From: Edolisoma coerulescens
Taxonomy: Eukaryota; Chordata; Aves; Passeriformes; Campephagidae
DNA length: 64,000 bases
NCBI GenBank assembly: GCA_013397115.1
Contig: VWZW01001657.1
Location: 2,507,413-2,571,412 of the forward strand
Reading direction: 5' to 3'
Shown here: positions 1 to 13,400 of the stretch, piece after piece
How the letters are laid out: the number at the start of each line of letters is the position of its first letter
Position numbering within the stretch: position 1 is the first letter of the stretch
Translations under genes and position numbers: made by a program
The notes under the pieces: model-generated
What the model saw: only the letters and a program-made list of their open reading frames with translations
The model's database searches: none
Told to the model about the DNA's origin: nothing

Positions 1-3000
1 TATAGTTCTATGCAACTATATTTACATTCAGTTTTTGATAATGAAAGACTTAAAGCAGCATCTGGTAGATGCTGAAGAATCCTCCTGGTTATTCAGTGTT
101 AGGCAATGAATTCAATACAGCCACTTGCTGCAAAGTCCTCTAGACACTTCATTAAATTCCTACATTGTCTATTTTTCTGCTGAAGAAAATATGGATTAAC
201 TAGAGAGCACACACATCACATGCTATTATGGTGAGAAGTTAATGAGCACAGGAAATTCACCACAGCACTATCCTCTTGAAGTTATGTTATTTTTTTACTC
301 TAACACCTACTGTATTTTGTAGCAGAACCATCCAGGAAGCAAGTATATTCATAGGTCTGTAAATATTTTTTAAAACAAAATATTTAGGAAAATAGAGCTT
401 TTCCAAGTCCTCTGTCCTTCTGAAATAAAAGATACTACACTCCTGAAATTTCTCTGAAAGTATAATCTTTTAGGATAAGACCTTTACAACTCAAAGTAGA
501 TAAGACCAAAACTATAGAAGAACTAGAGGCCATGCAGATAAATTTTCAGAAAACATAATTCATACTTAATACAGAACCAGAACAATGACCAGTTAAACGG
601 GCTTGCTGGGGTCTCTGAACAGCTGTGTTTAAACAGAAAATAAAATACACTAGTCTTAGGCCAGAAGTGGCTAGTTTCCATTTGGGGAACAGTAAAGATC
701 CTGACAAAGTTCACTAGTCAAGATTGTAAGAATTCACACATTTTACATGCTGTTTAATGGGTGTTTTTCTTGGGAAAATGCTTTTTATCTGTCCCTTTCA
801 CCAACAAACCTTGCATCAGTATCTTTGGAAGTTGCTAAATCTAAATGATTTTCAAATGTCATATAATGACTACTGTAATGTTACTGAACACCACAGACAT
901 ATCTGAGGTGGACATGGGTATTACAGAAACTCATTATCCATCTCATTTCGCTTTAATAACTGAGACTGTATACTTATAGGACTGGAATTTAATCTCAATA
1001 TTAAAAGAAATGTTATATGTCTTGCAACTTTGTACAATACATCTTGAATATTTTGTTGTTTCTTTTTTCTCCTGACTATGTATTTAACGGGGGGAAGCCT
1101 CTGCTCTTAATCAAAACTGAGAATTCTGTAGAGAAGTAGAAAATTGAAATCGGCTCCTGCAACCTAGAGCTGAACAATTATGACTTGATTTACAAGGAGC
1201 CACTTTACTACATATTTAAAAGCAGCTCTGCTGCAAAATCTGGGGACTTTTCAGATAATCAAAATGCTACAGATTTAGGACTTTTAATTTTTGCTCCATC
1301 TCCTGCCAGCTTGAACTCTGATTATAATTACCATTTCATCTTCCTCTGAATGACATTGTTTTATCAGAGGAAGATGCTGTATCTGGAGTCTGAGCATGGT
1401 GATTAGCATGGAACCACATTTCAGTGGGAAACAATGTGCCTGAAATGAATTTTCATTGGGTGGGGAGTAATAATGTGAAGCTCGAGATAATCTCAAGTCC
1501 TTGAGTCACAGTGCACAACCCCCATAGCTCTGCAGTGCATGTGAGGCAACTATGCAGACACAGAATGGGAAAAACCCTCCCTGCACAGGGCAGTTCCCTA
1601 GGGAACAAAAAGGAAACCAAGGCTGACAACTGTCTAACTCAACTGGCACTTACCTACATTTTATGTCTGGAAAAATTTGCTACTTCTTTGGATTGATCTG
1701 GCCCAACTGCTAATAACAAAATCATGCAGGACTTTCTATTTTTGTCAATATTTTAAGACTCTTCTTCCCATGCTTTGTTTCCAGAAACTATGTTAGAGAA
1801 AAATACTTCAGCAGTGAAGTACCCCCTATGCATCCCAGACGCGGGGGGACAAAAAAGGGGTGGGTGCTACAGCTGCTTCTGGCTCCTGTGTCTCCATTCA
1901 CTTCCTATAGATCTAAGTAACTGAGCAATTATGCTCTCTGCATAATTGAAAATATAAAATTAAATTTTAGATAAACCACACATAAAAGTGGCCTTAAGCT
2001 CTAAAATATGAGTAAAATATGGCAAGAATAAGAAATACGAACAGTGTTCTCGTATTAGCAACATCTTTACATTTCAGCTTCTTTAGGCACAGGGATGTGG
2101 AAGACTTGCCAAATAGATTCAACTATTAGAAAACCATGAAGTCGGATATATCTATAACATAAACGGACTGCTTTGGAAAGTTCTTTTCTTTGTGAGAATT
2201 ATCTTTTTAGTGATGAAAAAATTTACTGATAAAATGTCAGGAAGAGCAATAAATTGACACAGATGAGTGTAAGGACCTTTTGCAACAGTTGCAATAAATT
2301 CTGATTGGCACAGGAGTATGAAAACAAATGGTGTGTTCCTGCTGCTCATGCCAGAGACAACATGTAGCAAAACACATAACCTAAAATTCATAGCTGTTTC
2401 CTTAAAATTTATGTCAGTACTGCTGCCACCCTAGGTTCCATCTTTTGAAAACCCTCTCACCCAGCTACATTTATGCTGAATACTGCTTTAAATACTCTTT
2501 TTCTGGTGAAGGAAACTGTATATAAACTTTGGGTCATGGCTTTCAAGATAGGTCGTAAGATAATACCTCAAAAAGGGTAAATTTGAATGTACACAAACTT
2601 TTGTGAAGGGTCACAGACATTTTATTTCTATGTGTATTCTTTTTTTTTCTTATGAAAAAGTCTTTCCTATTTAAGAATATTTCACCTGGAAAAAATAATA
2701 AATGCTCTGAAAAATCCTTAAGCCAAAGAGAACTGCTCACCTAATTCAGAATGATGGAGCAAAACTCTTCAGAAAAAGGCATAAAGGAATTTTGTGAAAA
2801 TAACTAGAAAATGGAATATATTTTATACAAGACTAAACTCAGTAACAGGCATCACTTTGGGAAAGACCCAACGAGAGGAAAGGAAAATCTCACAGAGAGC
2901 AAAATAATGAGAACTTTGTGAATAGTGAGTGATTACTCACAGCTTCCTAATGCAAAAGAATGATGTGGTACCCCATGAACTTTTCAGGCAACAACTTTTT

Positions 3001-4796
3001 TTAAAAAAGGATAGGTTTTTGGGGTTTGTTTTTTTAACAGAAGCCATAGTTAAGTGGTGAAATTCAGACTCTCGGGATGTTGTGAAGTAAAAATTATAGA
3101 CATGTTCGAAATCTAGACAAATCTGGGGAAGTATGTCTATCAAGGAGCATAAGATGCCAAACTTGAATTGAATCTGTGTCTCAGTAAGTTCCAGAAACAA
3201 CTGGTAAAACAGGCAAGGAGGAAGTGCTGTAATTGCCCTGTCACTTCCCCCCTCAGCAACAGCAGCAGCAGGGTGAGCTACAATAATTCAAGTGTGCATG
3301 ACGTTGTTTTTTTACATCGGCTTTTCATTAACTTATCTTCCCATCTTTTAACAACAGGTGATAATAATTTTTTTCCTGTTTAATATGCCAGGAGATGTGT
3401 AAATTAACAGCACTGCCCCAAAAGAGTCAGAATAATAGCACTGTACATGGGTGTGGAGGTGCCTCCTTGTGGAAGAAAACACAAGATGAGCAGCACCCTG
3501 AAAACTAGATGTTAATTAATATCTGACATTGCAAACTGATGTATAAACTTCAGGTCTATTTCTCCTCTTGTGTGGTATTGCTGCAGAAAAAAATCCTCAA
3601 GGTTAAAGACCCCTAGAAAAAGAGCAAATCCTCAAAATCTAGGATTACTTTTGCAGGTTTGTCTCCTCTGATATCCAACATGGTTAGCCTGCAACACCAG
3701 AAGAAATTGGTTAGAAAGATATGTTTACTTCCAAAATGTCAAATGGAATGTACCTCATGAATATTTTGTACAAGATTTATGCAAAGATAGAGACCATTAA
3801 GGAAATTATTTTTAAAAAAATGATAATAGTAATGCTGCTCCTTATAGCACTTACAAGGCTGAGACTGCATTGTACTCATTATACCAAATTACTCAGAACT
3901 ATGAGACAAACTGTAACCTAAGTCATGTAAAGAGAGGATTGCCTATATTCTTGCTAAAAATCTAACCAAAAGGTGTTCATGAGGTTTCTCAGTTTGCTTC
4001 CAAAGCCCCAGTGTTTGAATAATGCATAACTGTGTCTCCTTGCTAAAAAGGAGGAAAATGCCTTTAGGTCCTTTGTGGCAGGGGTCTGAGAGGGGTGAAT
4101 TTCTTTTAAAAAGCAGCAGTTGAGCCACTCCAAATAGCTCTCAACTCACTGTACTTTCCTCTGTCTCCAAAAAAAGTGCATTAGTTATTTGGTCTGTTAA
4201 AGCATAAGCCCACTGAAGGTTTTAGAAAAGGCAGCTTGCTCCCATGAACTGCAGTTTAATTTCCTTCCCAGCAAATCTCAGAGCAGGCCATTCAGCATGA
4301 ACCCTTCCCTAAAGCTGAGCTTCACCCAAGACGAAAAATATGACTAGTTCAGTCAGCGTGGTTGCTAGGCTAGCGTGCAGCAAGGGAATAAATTAGCCAC
4401 AAAATGGTCAGAGTTTCAAGCTTTTGTGCACCTCTAAAATATCAATAAGTAGTGTTCTGGAGTTGTTGAAAAATGATCTGCTTGGAACAATGCCCTGAGG
4501 AAGCCACTGCCCCATACATTGTGTAAGTTATATTGAGCTCTCTTTGGCTAGTGTCAAACACAAGCTTAGAAAACATCAGAATAATTTTGCCCTCATGAAA
4601 AATAATATTAAAAAACTGACCAAATAAACAAACCATCAACCAAAGAGAGACAGGTTTTTATTTGTCAAGGAAACCTAAGAGCATCTCTGTAACTCCAGGA
4701 CCTATTTGATGATATAAACTGAGGATCTAGCTAGGGATGCAGCTTACTACATGGAATTTTTTCTTTTATGAGGAACAGGGAGGCTTAGAGTTGCTT
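1..4796. other. No gene seen
   Basis: This is AT-rich noncoding sequence with only short T- or A-runs (for example near 2641 and 3000-3030, the latter G/T-rich). Open frames stay under 90 codons and encode nothing recognised. A short GGTTGCTAGG block at about 4358 is an RFX half-site look-alike. Confidence 0.7.
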
Positions 4797-4847
4797 TGGC
4801 CCCTGATTAATTATGGGCCACAGCTCAGATTCACTAACGGTGAGCTG
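4797..4847. repeat. Two abutting inverted repeats (potential twin stem-loop)
   Basis: Arms TGGCCC (4797-4802) and GGGCCA (4815-4820) enclose a 12-base loop containing a TGATTAATTA homeodomain-type core. The very next base starts a second pair, CAGCTCA (4821-4827) and TGAGCTG (4841-4847), around a 13-base loop. All arms are exact. Two adjoining stems in an otherwise plain stretch are unusual, but each alone is short enough to occur by chance. Confidence 0.8.
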
Positions 4848-7800
4848 CCAGCCTGAGAATTTCAGGATACTACTATAGTATATGAATCTGCCTCGAAATA
4901 CCCTAGATTTAGTTTGAAGACCTGCTGCCATCCTCTAACCAAGGCAGGTCTTCCTCACCAATCCTGCTGCATCTGTTCAGCTTTCAGTCACAGTAAATTT
5001 GGTTTGAGTGCATATCTGTTGCATATCTTCAAATGAAATCTTCAGAGATTCTGCAAAGGGAAATGGTGGAGCAAATACCGAACTAAAGGGGAATAAAGGC
5101 CAGAACCAGCAAATAAAAGCTGCCCCTACAAAACAACTGCCCCACGTTCAGCCAACACTCCCTTCCTCTGAGGAGACAGGGCCATTCTTGCCTGTGTTTG
5201 AGTGAGAACAGGGAAAATACGTGGACTGTACTTGTCATGGAAGGAACCTAACACTGAAAGGAAAACTGTCCATTTCCCGTATTTCGGCAGAATTTTGCTC
5301 CTGCAGTTGAACACAACTTCGTAACTTTGAGGATAACAAAAACATCCTGAATTCTTTTAAGAAGCATCACCCAATGGTTCGCTTTCCACCTTTTATTACG
5401 TGGGTGTAAACAAGCAAACTTTTTAATGAATGAAGACCCCACTGCTGTGGGCAAGTTCCAATATACACCCTATGCATCTGGCCAAGATTCCATCAGATTA
5501 AAATGCTTTAACCTTTAGCCAGTACTCAGGAGCAAATCGACTACATACAAACACTACAAAGAGAAAGGTGGTATATGGGGCATGGGAGCTCTTGACCTTG
5601 AAAGATCATACACAGTACTTAAAACAACCACATACACAGAGAAGTTTCCATCATGGAGAAAATCAGCACAGATATTCTGCATTAGTATTTTCTCTCTGTA
5701 GCTTTGAGATCAGGCTGATGGTACTCAGGATATAGTAAAAGATTCTACTTTCTTAGTGAACTCTGAAGGATGAACTAATTAACTTGATTAGTTGGTTACA
5801 TTTCCACAGATAATTCATCACTGCAAGACTCAGGGTCTATTGACACATTGATATTAATGAAAAATACAGTGATAAACAATCTGGAAATTCTCACAGCTTG
5901 AATTCTGATGATTAGAGCCCCAGGTATTTCTCAATAATCACTGTTTCACTTCTGTCAAAAATTATTCATGAATTCCTTATTTCTGCAAATGTAACCTTCC
6001 TTATGACAGTAATTATACTGAAATAATTTAAACTTTTACATATAGAACATGAAGGAGTCCTTAAGTGCATGTAGGACTCAGCCTAGAAGCAATCCTGAGC
6101 TTCTGCATTATTTGAGGTTAGTTTTCCCCCTGCAGAACATGTTCCATAACTATCATGTAGACTTAGAGATGAAAGCTATGTGAAAGAAATTTCTACTGTT
6201 TTAAAAGTGTTACCAGGAAAATTAATTTTGCTTCTAGAATGGGGCCAGAGTAAACACCTTGCTTGATACCAGTCCCATCCTTGCTAGTCCAGGACTTCAC
6301 TGTTACAAAAAGGAAGAAGCATAAAATTATTATCATGACATGGGAAACTAAACAATCCACACTTTAAGTGAAAACACCTGTAAAGATCCTGAGAGAATGC
6401 AAAGCCCTTTTTTCCTTTTAACTGCTAATTCACTCTTTCCTCCCAGTCTTCTGTCATTCCTTTTCCCCAGAATTTCACGTCTCCTTGACAGATCAAGACT
6501 CTTCTCTAAAGGATAACTCTGGTTTTGCATCTGTAGCATTTCAGTACTGAAGACAGAGACAAGTCAACAAATATTATAAATGAAAATATGCATGTGGTAG
6601 TAAATCCTGAAAGAAGAGCACTGATGGCCTGTACACTACTATGGTTTGGAAAGCAAAGAAATGAGCCATAAATCACCCAAGAGACAACAACCTCCCTTTG
6701 ACCCTAGCTCTATTATTTGTAGTTGCCTGGTCTTTTTAGGTAAGCTTCAGAACTCTTTACCTCAACTAAAATGTTAGCATTGTGTTTATGTCATTATAAA
6801 GTTGCTTAAGAAACCTGAAATCAGCAGCTAATCAGAAAAAAAATGATTGCAGCATCCAGAGCAGGTAATTGGCATATTTACACTACAGTTCTTGAGAAAG
6901 AAGCCCAGAGTTCCTATGCAAATCCTTGCTCTTAGAATGACTAATGGTGATGGGCAGGCAATCACCAGGTAGGGATCTGCATGCTTTGAGTTATTTAGAT
7001 AATAATTGTGATTACTGAAAGCAGGCAATGCAGATAAGATGTAATGAGGGTGTAGCACAAAGGGAAGGGACAATGAGGCATCAGCAAACCGTGATATACC
7101 TTTAAGCTCTCTGGCAATTTTTAACATGACACAGAATAGCACAGATTCTGTGCCCTTCATCTCCAGAACGCTGCAGTTATGTGTTGCCCTCATGAACTGA
7201 CACGTGTTTCCAGAGCTCTGGGTCATCACAGCTTGGGTGTTATCATTAAAGGACAAACCTTGAAAAGCAGAAACACACACAGCATTTCTGAGGCTTCGGT
7301 CCTATCTGATCTGAACACACATGGCTGGCCGGCTGCAAGTCGCATCCTGACAGCAAATGAAGGCACAGTTAATGTCAAATGTATCACTAGTTCCTCATTA
7401 TTTCCTAACTGAATGTGGGTGCTGCTCTACAGTGAAGATATGCAACTGGTTTATGTACTGATCTGTATCACCATTGCTACATGGCCAACTCACAACAGCC
7501 TGGAAAATGGTTCAGAATGAAAGTAACACATCAAAACAGCACATAAAATCCTTACTAAAATTGCAAACATTTTGAGAACCCTTTGCAATCTGTCTCAGGT
7601 CAGAATCAGTTACTCTCTCACTAAAATCATGCCACTGAAGGCATGACAGACATCATGGATCCTTCATATAGACTCAATTAAACCTTTCATGAATGAGAAG
7701 TACTAAATGTGCCTATATAGCTGCAGGTAGTTGTTACACGATGAGCAATTGCAGTGATTAGAAATTGCCTTTTTTATTATTTTTCCTTTTTTTTTTGAGG

Positions 7801-9429
7801 GTGGGGTGTGTGGGTGTGTGTTTCAACTTAATGTATCTGAAAACAGACTCCAGATTGCCTAATCCTGTTACTGGAGCTAGAGAGACTCCTTTGTAGCCAT
7901 TGTTGAATTGTTTTAGAGTCACTGGGTACAGTAGCAACCTTTTCATTTTATTTACTAAACTTTCATGCCTTAAACCAAAAATTACTAAATTAACAGATTT
8001 ACAGGACATTTCAAAACTACTTTTAAAGTATTGTAGTATTCCAGCACTTCATATGAGTTGCACCCCAGAATGACCTTTAAAATTATGCAAAACTGGTGAA
8101 AAAAAAATTTAAATCATGCTAAGAGCTTAAGACCAGAAGAGTGGTTTGAAAATGAAATATCATAAGCAATTGTTAGTTTGTTTTGTTGCTATTGGAATAA
8201 GTGCAGTTATTATTAATAAATACGTAGTTTCTAAAATTATTTTTCATTATTCCAGATGCACTTGAGCATAAAGCCATAGTTTTACATTGCCAGAATTTAG
8301 ACTATTTTTTTTGGTCTGTATTCTTTTGTATGAACAAGGGAACAGCTTTCTGATAAGAAATTGAGGTTTCTATGTGTGTGCAAAGGATGGTGCAGCGTTC
8401 AGCCCTATTTATGATACTCTGGTATCTTCCAGCAGTGTTAATTCTGTGTTTAACATTACTTCTCTGTCCACAGTCTACAAGAGAGCTCTTTGTGTAATAA
8501 AAAATCACTGTTAGCCTTTCATAGTCAAAATGAAACATGATGCTCATATTAATTGATTTCCCAGGAAAAAAAAAGTCATATGATTTTATTAAATGACTCC
8601 ATATCCTTTTTTGAGTCTTTAGTAACAATTTTGATGCAACAAACTTCACTACGTTAAGAGAGCTTAATTCAGTTTTAGACCTATTTTAAATCTATTTTTC
8701 TGTTGTTTTCTTCAGTATTCTGAATCCTTTTTTACTGCTGAGTGCAACATTAAAAAGTATGATGTGGTGAGAAATCTCCTCCCCAGGAAGAAAAGCATAG
8801 AAAAAGCAATATTTAGCCTCCATTTTTGTTAAATTTGTCTTTGATGAATCAAGATTTCAGATTATAAATGTCACAGACTTACCCATATTTTTTCAGAACA
8901 TAGCACATTTTAGACCATGTCTGCCTTTCATAAATCCTTATTAAATTTAGCATATCTACATGACAAGGAGCCAAATGGCATGAAAACACTCTGCCTTTCT
9001 TTTTTTCTTTTTTATATAGAATTATTTATGGTACAACATAACATGAAATCTTGTTCTTCATCATACATCTTGGGCATAAAAAAATTCTTAGAAGAGCAAA
9101 TATCAAGTTATTTAGGGCCCTGTAGCATTATAAAAATGCAAAACCACATGACTGCAAAGACCAAATATATAAACCACATACAGATATTTCTCAGCAGTGT
9201 TGTATAAACCCATTTTTGCAGAAACCTACAATACTTAAAAAAAAAACCAAGGCACACAAAACGTATTTCTGCTGAGGGCCAAGGCTATTTTGGGGGTTAC
9301 TCTAACCTTAACTTCTATGCCCATTTTAAGCAAAAGCCTCAGAGCACCAAAATTAAGCCAGTGGTTGAAGGGGAGCTTAGGATTTTGGGAGGGGCCATCC
9401 CTTACAGATTCCCAAAGGAACCTGTATTA
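4848..9429. other. No gene seen
   Basis: Plain sequence. The longest frame is 150 codons on the minus strand (6828-7280), with no domain, splice context or start context. A degenerate (GT)n tract lies at 7800-7822, and T/C-rich runs lie near 8999-9017. Confidence 0.7.
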
Positions 9430-10420
9430 ATATTTCCATAATGTCAATAGCCTAATGGGGTTATAGGCAGCCTAATCACCCCACATACTACAGAAACCAC
9501 ATCCCAGAGTCTGCCATTGATGAAATGATAAAAATAATAAAAACATATCATTAAACAGAGCCAGTTTAATGGACTAAGTGATTTGGTTGATTAAACCTGT
9601 GTGATACCCCTTGATCTAACTAATGTATTTATTTGATATAATGTGTGCTGAAGATGTCAACAGTGAATCTGATACCAACATCTCCTGGTGCTCATTAGCA
9701 GGCTATGATGCTATCATGCTGCTACCATGTGGTGAGACTCAGGACTTGGCTCTTGTTAGATTCTGTTCCGAGTAATGCTTTGGAATCTGCACTTGCCTGG
9801 CATGGGCACAGGGTCAGAGTGCAATTTTAACTTTGCAGCAGTGTGCAAATTAACTTTCTGCATGTATATATATAGGCAGATAGATATAGCTATGTTTTTA
9901 TGGAAGTTCATTTGCATTGAAATGTATCTCATTTATTGACTTAGCCATGTTTTACAGGAAATAAAATGGGAGTCATTTAGAATGGTGGTTGCTGCTTTAA
10001 GACCCCCTTTCACTGTTGCATGGCAGATGGATGGCTATAATGCCATCACTTGATACCATGCCGAATTGTGACTGTGTCATTTTGTTAGAGCCTGCTGGTT
10101 TCATGTAGAAATTTGCTGTTGGATTAGGGCTTTTGCCAATCCAGACACAAGAAAAAGGCTATTTAATGTGTTTTGAGCTGCCATATGGTGTGGATAGAAG
10201 AAGTAGTTTCATGGCAGTCATGAAATCTGATGCATATGAGTAAGTCCATGTGCTTTGTCATATTCCCTGTCACATAGTGCACCTGCTGCAATCAGGTATT
10301 TTACATAGAAAATATGATTGTCATAGTTCTTCATCCTGGATGTACCTCAATGTCAGAAAACAATAAACCCTTCTGATGTTTTCAATGCACATGGAAAAGC
10401 CAACAACATGAATTGGAATG
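9430..10420. promoter_or_regulatory. Candidate conserved noncoding enhancer region
   Basis: This stretch of nearly 1 kb has complex sequence, no long mononucleotide runs and no sign of a transposon. It is rich in homeodomain-type ATTA/TTAAT cores, including a loose inverted pair CAGTTTAAT and ATTAAACCTG around 9559-9600. It also has a perfect POU octamer ATTTGCAT at 9910-9917, a repeated GCCTAAT word near 9450-9475 and a short TATATATATAGG/GATAGATATAG patch at about 9866-9890. No open frame of note crosses it. Deeply conserved developmental enhancers in vertebrate gene deserts often look like this. Conservation itself cannot be seen from one sequence, so the call is inference from texture, and the boundaries are approximate. 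It could simply be ordinary intergenic DNA. Confidence 0.35.
9910..9917 (+). promoter_or_regulatory. Perfect POU-family octamer ATTTGCAT
   Basis: ATTTGCAT is the canonical octamer bound by POU proteins such as OCT1, OCT4 and BRN factors. An 8-mer is expected by chance about twice in 64 kb on both strands, and more in AT-rich DNA. It gains weight only from lying in the enhancer-like block at 9430-10420. Occupancy is unknown. Confidence 0.3.
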
Positions 10421-13400
10421 GGAAGTGAGGAAATGCCCTCTTTATGACACAGCTGATTCAAATTATACTCCAGTACTATTCATCTACAAATGCATAATAT
10501 TCACTCAGAATTTCATGGTATTTTACTAAGAAACCTAAATCTCGTCATTCTGTCTCAAACTAGATGAACAGAACATACTACAGAAAGAACTGATAATAGC
10601 ACTGTCTCAAAATAAAACTCACGAGTCCTAGTCTGGGTCTTCCACTGTTTTCCTGTGATAAATCTCATCCTGCTTCTTCATCCATTTCTGCCAGCACTGT
10701 GAGTCCAGAAATATCCACTAATATAATTCTTATCTTCTTTTCCTTCACTTCCCTTTTTTCTCCACTTAATCCCTGAAAAAGTCTAGAAGAAAGCAGATGC
10801 AGGCAAGGATGTCTTCAATCTAACGCTACAGCTTTCTCCCTCATTGAATAATGGGAGAAATTCTGGCTCCACTGCAGCTTCAGTATTTGAGTCACTATTT
10901 TTCTTGAGGCAGACAGTCTCAGAGATGTTTAGTAGTGAACAGATTTCTTCTAGAGTATATGTGAATGTCACCATCATATAGAAATACAATTATACTAAGG
11001 CTATAAGCACTAAAAATCCTACTTGTAACATCATTATTCTGATCAGTGCTCAGTTTGTCAGACACACTATGGCCAACTAACCGTGTCACTCTAACTGTCA
11101 GACTTTCAGCCTCCAGACTGGCATCCAGAAACACCAAGTTCCCCATACAGCAAGTACTCTGTTGCTCAGCCTTGTGGGAACAGGACCACTCAAGGGCACA
11201 CGTGGAGACAAAACCTGAAGCTATATGAGGAATTTCAAGGAAAATAATTAATGGTCTGTATAGTTAAGTAGCCTTCAGCATTAGGTGATAGCTGAGGAAA
11301 AACGTTCAGGGTTATAAACACAGTAATATAATAGCTCTGTCTAAATCTCACTTGGGGCTTCCTAATTCTGCTGGCAATATTCCTCAGGGTAGCAGATAGA
11401 CTGAAAAAAACACTACTTCTTAGCTACCAGCTTTTCTTCAATAGATACTTGAAGCCTTATAGTCACTTGATAAAAAGAAAAAAGCTCAGGATGTCTGCAG
11501 GATTTGGACAGTGCTACACATAAAAACTTCAGGCAGGAATATTCTTATACAATTTACATAAAAATACCATGAACAACAACCCTTCAGATTTGTTTAAGGC
11601 ATGTTTCAGGGAGATAAAATATTGGTAAGTATGAAGGTGATGAGAAAGATGGAGACAGATCTTTCTGTTTATGGCAGAGCAGAGCGTAGCACTTCAGCCC
11701 AGCTCTGGAGCATAGAGTTCAGAGCCTCACAGGGCCCTGCATCCAAACCAGCTTGTCCTGGCCAAACCCCACACACAGCTTTATCACAAAGCTGGGCTCC
11801 AGTCCTACGCACAGCTAGGACTTCTCATCTGCAATGCTTATTGAAACTTGTAACAATGCTGCCTGTGCAATAAACAGCAAGTCGAGCCATAATTTTATGG
11901 ATGGCATCCATTTAATAAAAGCCAGCAGACTTGAAGGAGAGTTAAGATGCTCTCAGTGCTTGGAGAACCATGCTAACAGTGTCACACCTATGCCATGGCA
12001 CGGTGTCTGTACTGCCCTGCGGTACAAGAGTCCTGACCTCGCAAAACTGAAGCTCCACAGTCCCTGCTTGACTTCAAGCATGTGCTGAATCTAAGGAGGC
12101 TGAGTGGTATCATGGATCTCAAGAAGCATCAGTTAAGAAGCCAAAAAGAAAGCTGAAAGACACCAATCATGACAAACTAGCAATACGTGGTTATGCACGT
12201 TTACAACACTCCGGTAAGTGTTCACCTGGTTTCACCCTGCTCAAAATCTCTTGCCTGTTTTTACATCTCACCACTGGAAGGATCCACACTATAACATGAA
12301 TGACATCAGCCATCTCTTAAGGTACACCAGCTAGAATTTCCTCATCTACAAATTTCTTTTACCCAGTGTATTTGATTTAGTTTAGCAAACAACTCTTCTG
12401 GAAATTGTTTTGTGTGCACTGCATGTTTTGCTAGCAATATTTCCCCAGTGCTGGCAGATCACTCTGTGGTAGCAGATGTGCGTGTTTTAGAAAATCACTA
12501 CCATAAGGAATAGCATAATTATATTTACTGCTGTTTGTTACCACACCACATATCCACTCATAGGGATACTGGGACAATTGAGACTCACTAAGAACTTCTC
12601 TTCTTCCTTGGCATAATATACATAATTATGTTTTCCTTCCTCTAATGGCAGCTAAAGATTACCTGCTCACTAATAAACTTTTCTTGCAGTACAAGCAAAA
12701 CTTAGGGCCTACTGAAGGCAACTGTAGATGCACCTTAAGTATCAGAAGACTTTGGTTTATATCCTTTTGAATTTTCCCCCTGCCTTATAATTTCACTTTT
12801 GTACTGGTTTCTAAAAAGGTGACATTATTGTAACAGAACATGCATTTATGACAGACTAGCCTGCTAAATTCCATTATATCCATGCATTAGTTATCTGCTG
12901 ACCCAAAGCACTACAGTAAGTTTTGCAAGTATTTAAAGTGTACTATTGAAGATCTGACAAAAAACCTCTTGTGTTATTTTTATGTTCAGAACCAAAGGGA
13001 ATTAAAAAAGCAAGAAATACTGTCCATGGAATGATAAAATTTCAAAAAGATTTTATTGAAAATATGTTGCCTGAAACACTCCAGAAGCTCTTTATTTGAT
13101 AAGTGTTTTTATCCCTTTTTGTTTCATTTATGATTTGAGAATACATATGCTGATTTTCGTTCTCATTTAAATTTCAATTATTGCTCCATTAGTCTTAGCT
13201 ATATTGTGAATTTGTAGCCTTTTGAAATCTTATTAGAATTTCCACACATATATGGGTCCAGAATAGCCACTTTTAGATTAAATGAAAAGAAAGAGAAGAA
13301 AAAATATTGTAGGAAATTAAAATTACTTCAGTTGTCAAAGTGGTAGTGCCATCTACAAGAACAGCTTATTAGAAATGTGTAGCAGGTCTTTAAAAAACAA

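Noticed and set aside
6828..7280. 150-codon minus-strand open frame.
   Set aside because: Its length is expected by chance. It has no domain, no splice context and Cys/Ser/Phe-rich random-looking composition.
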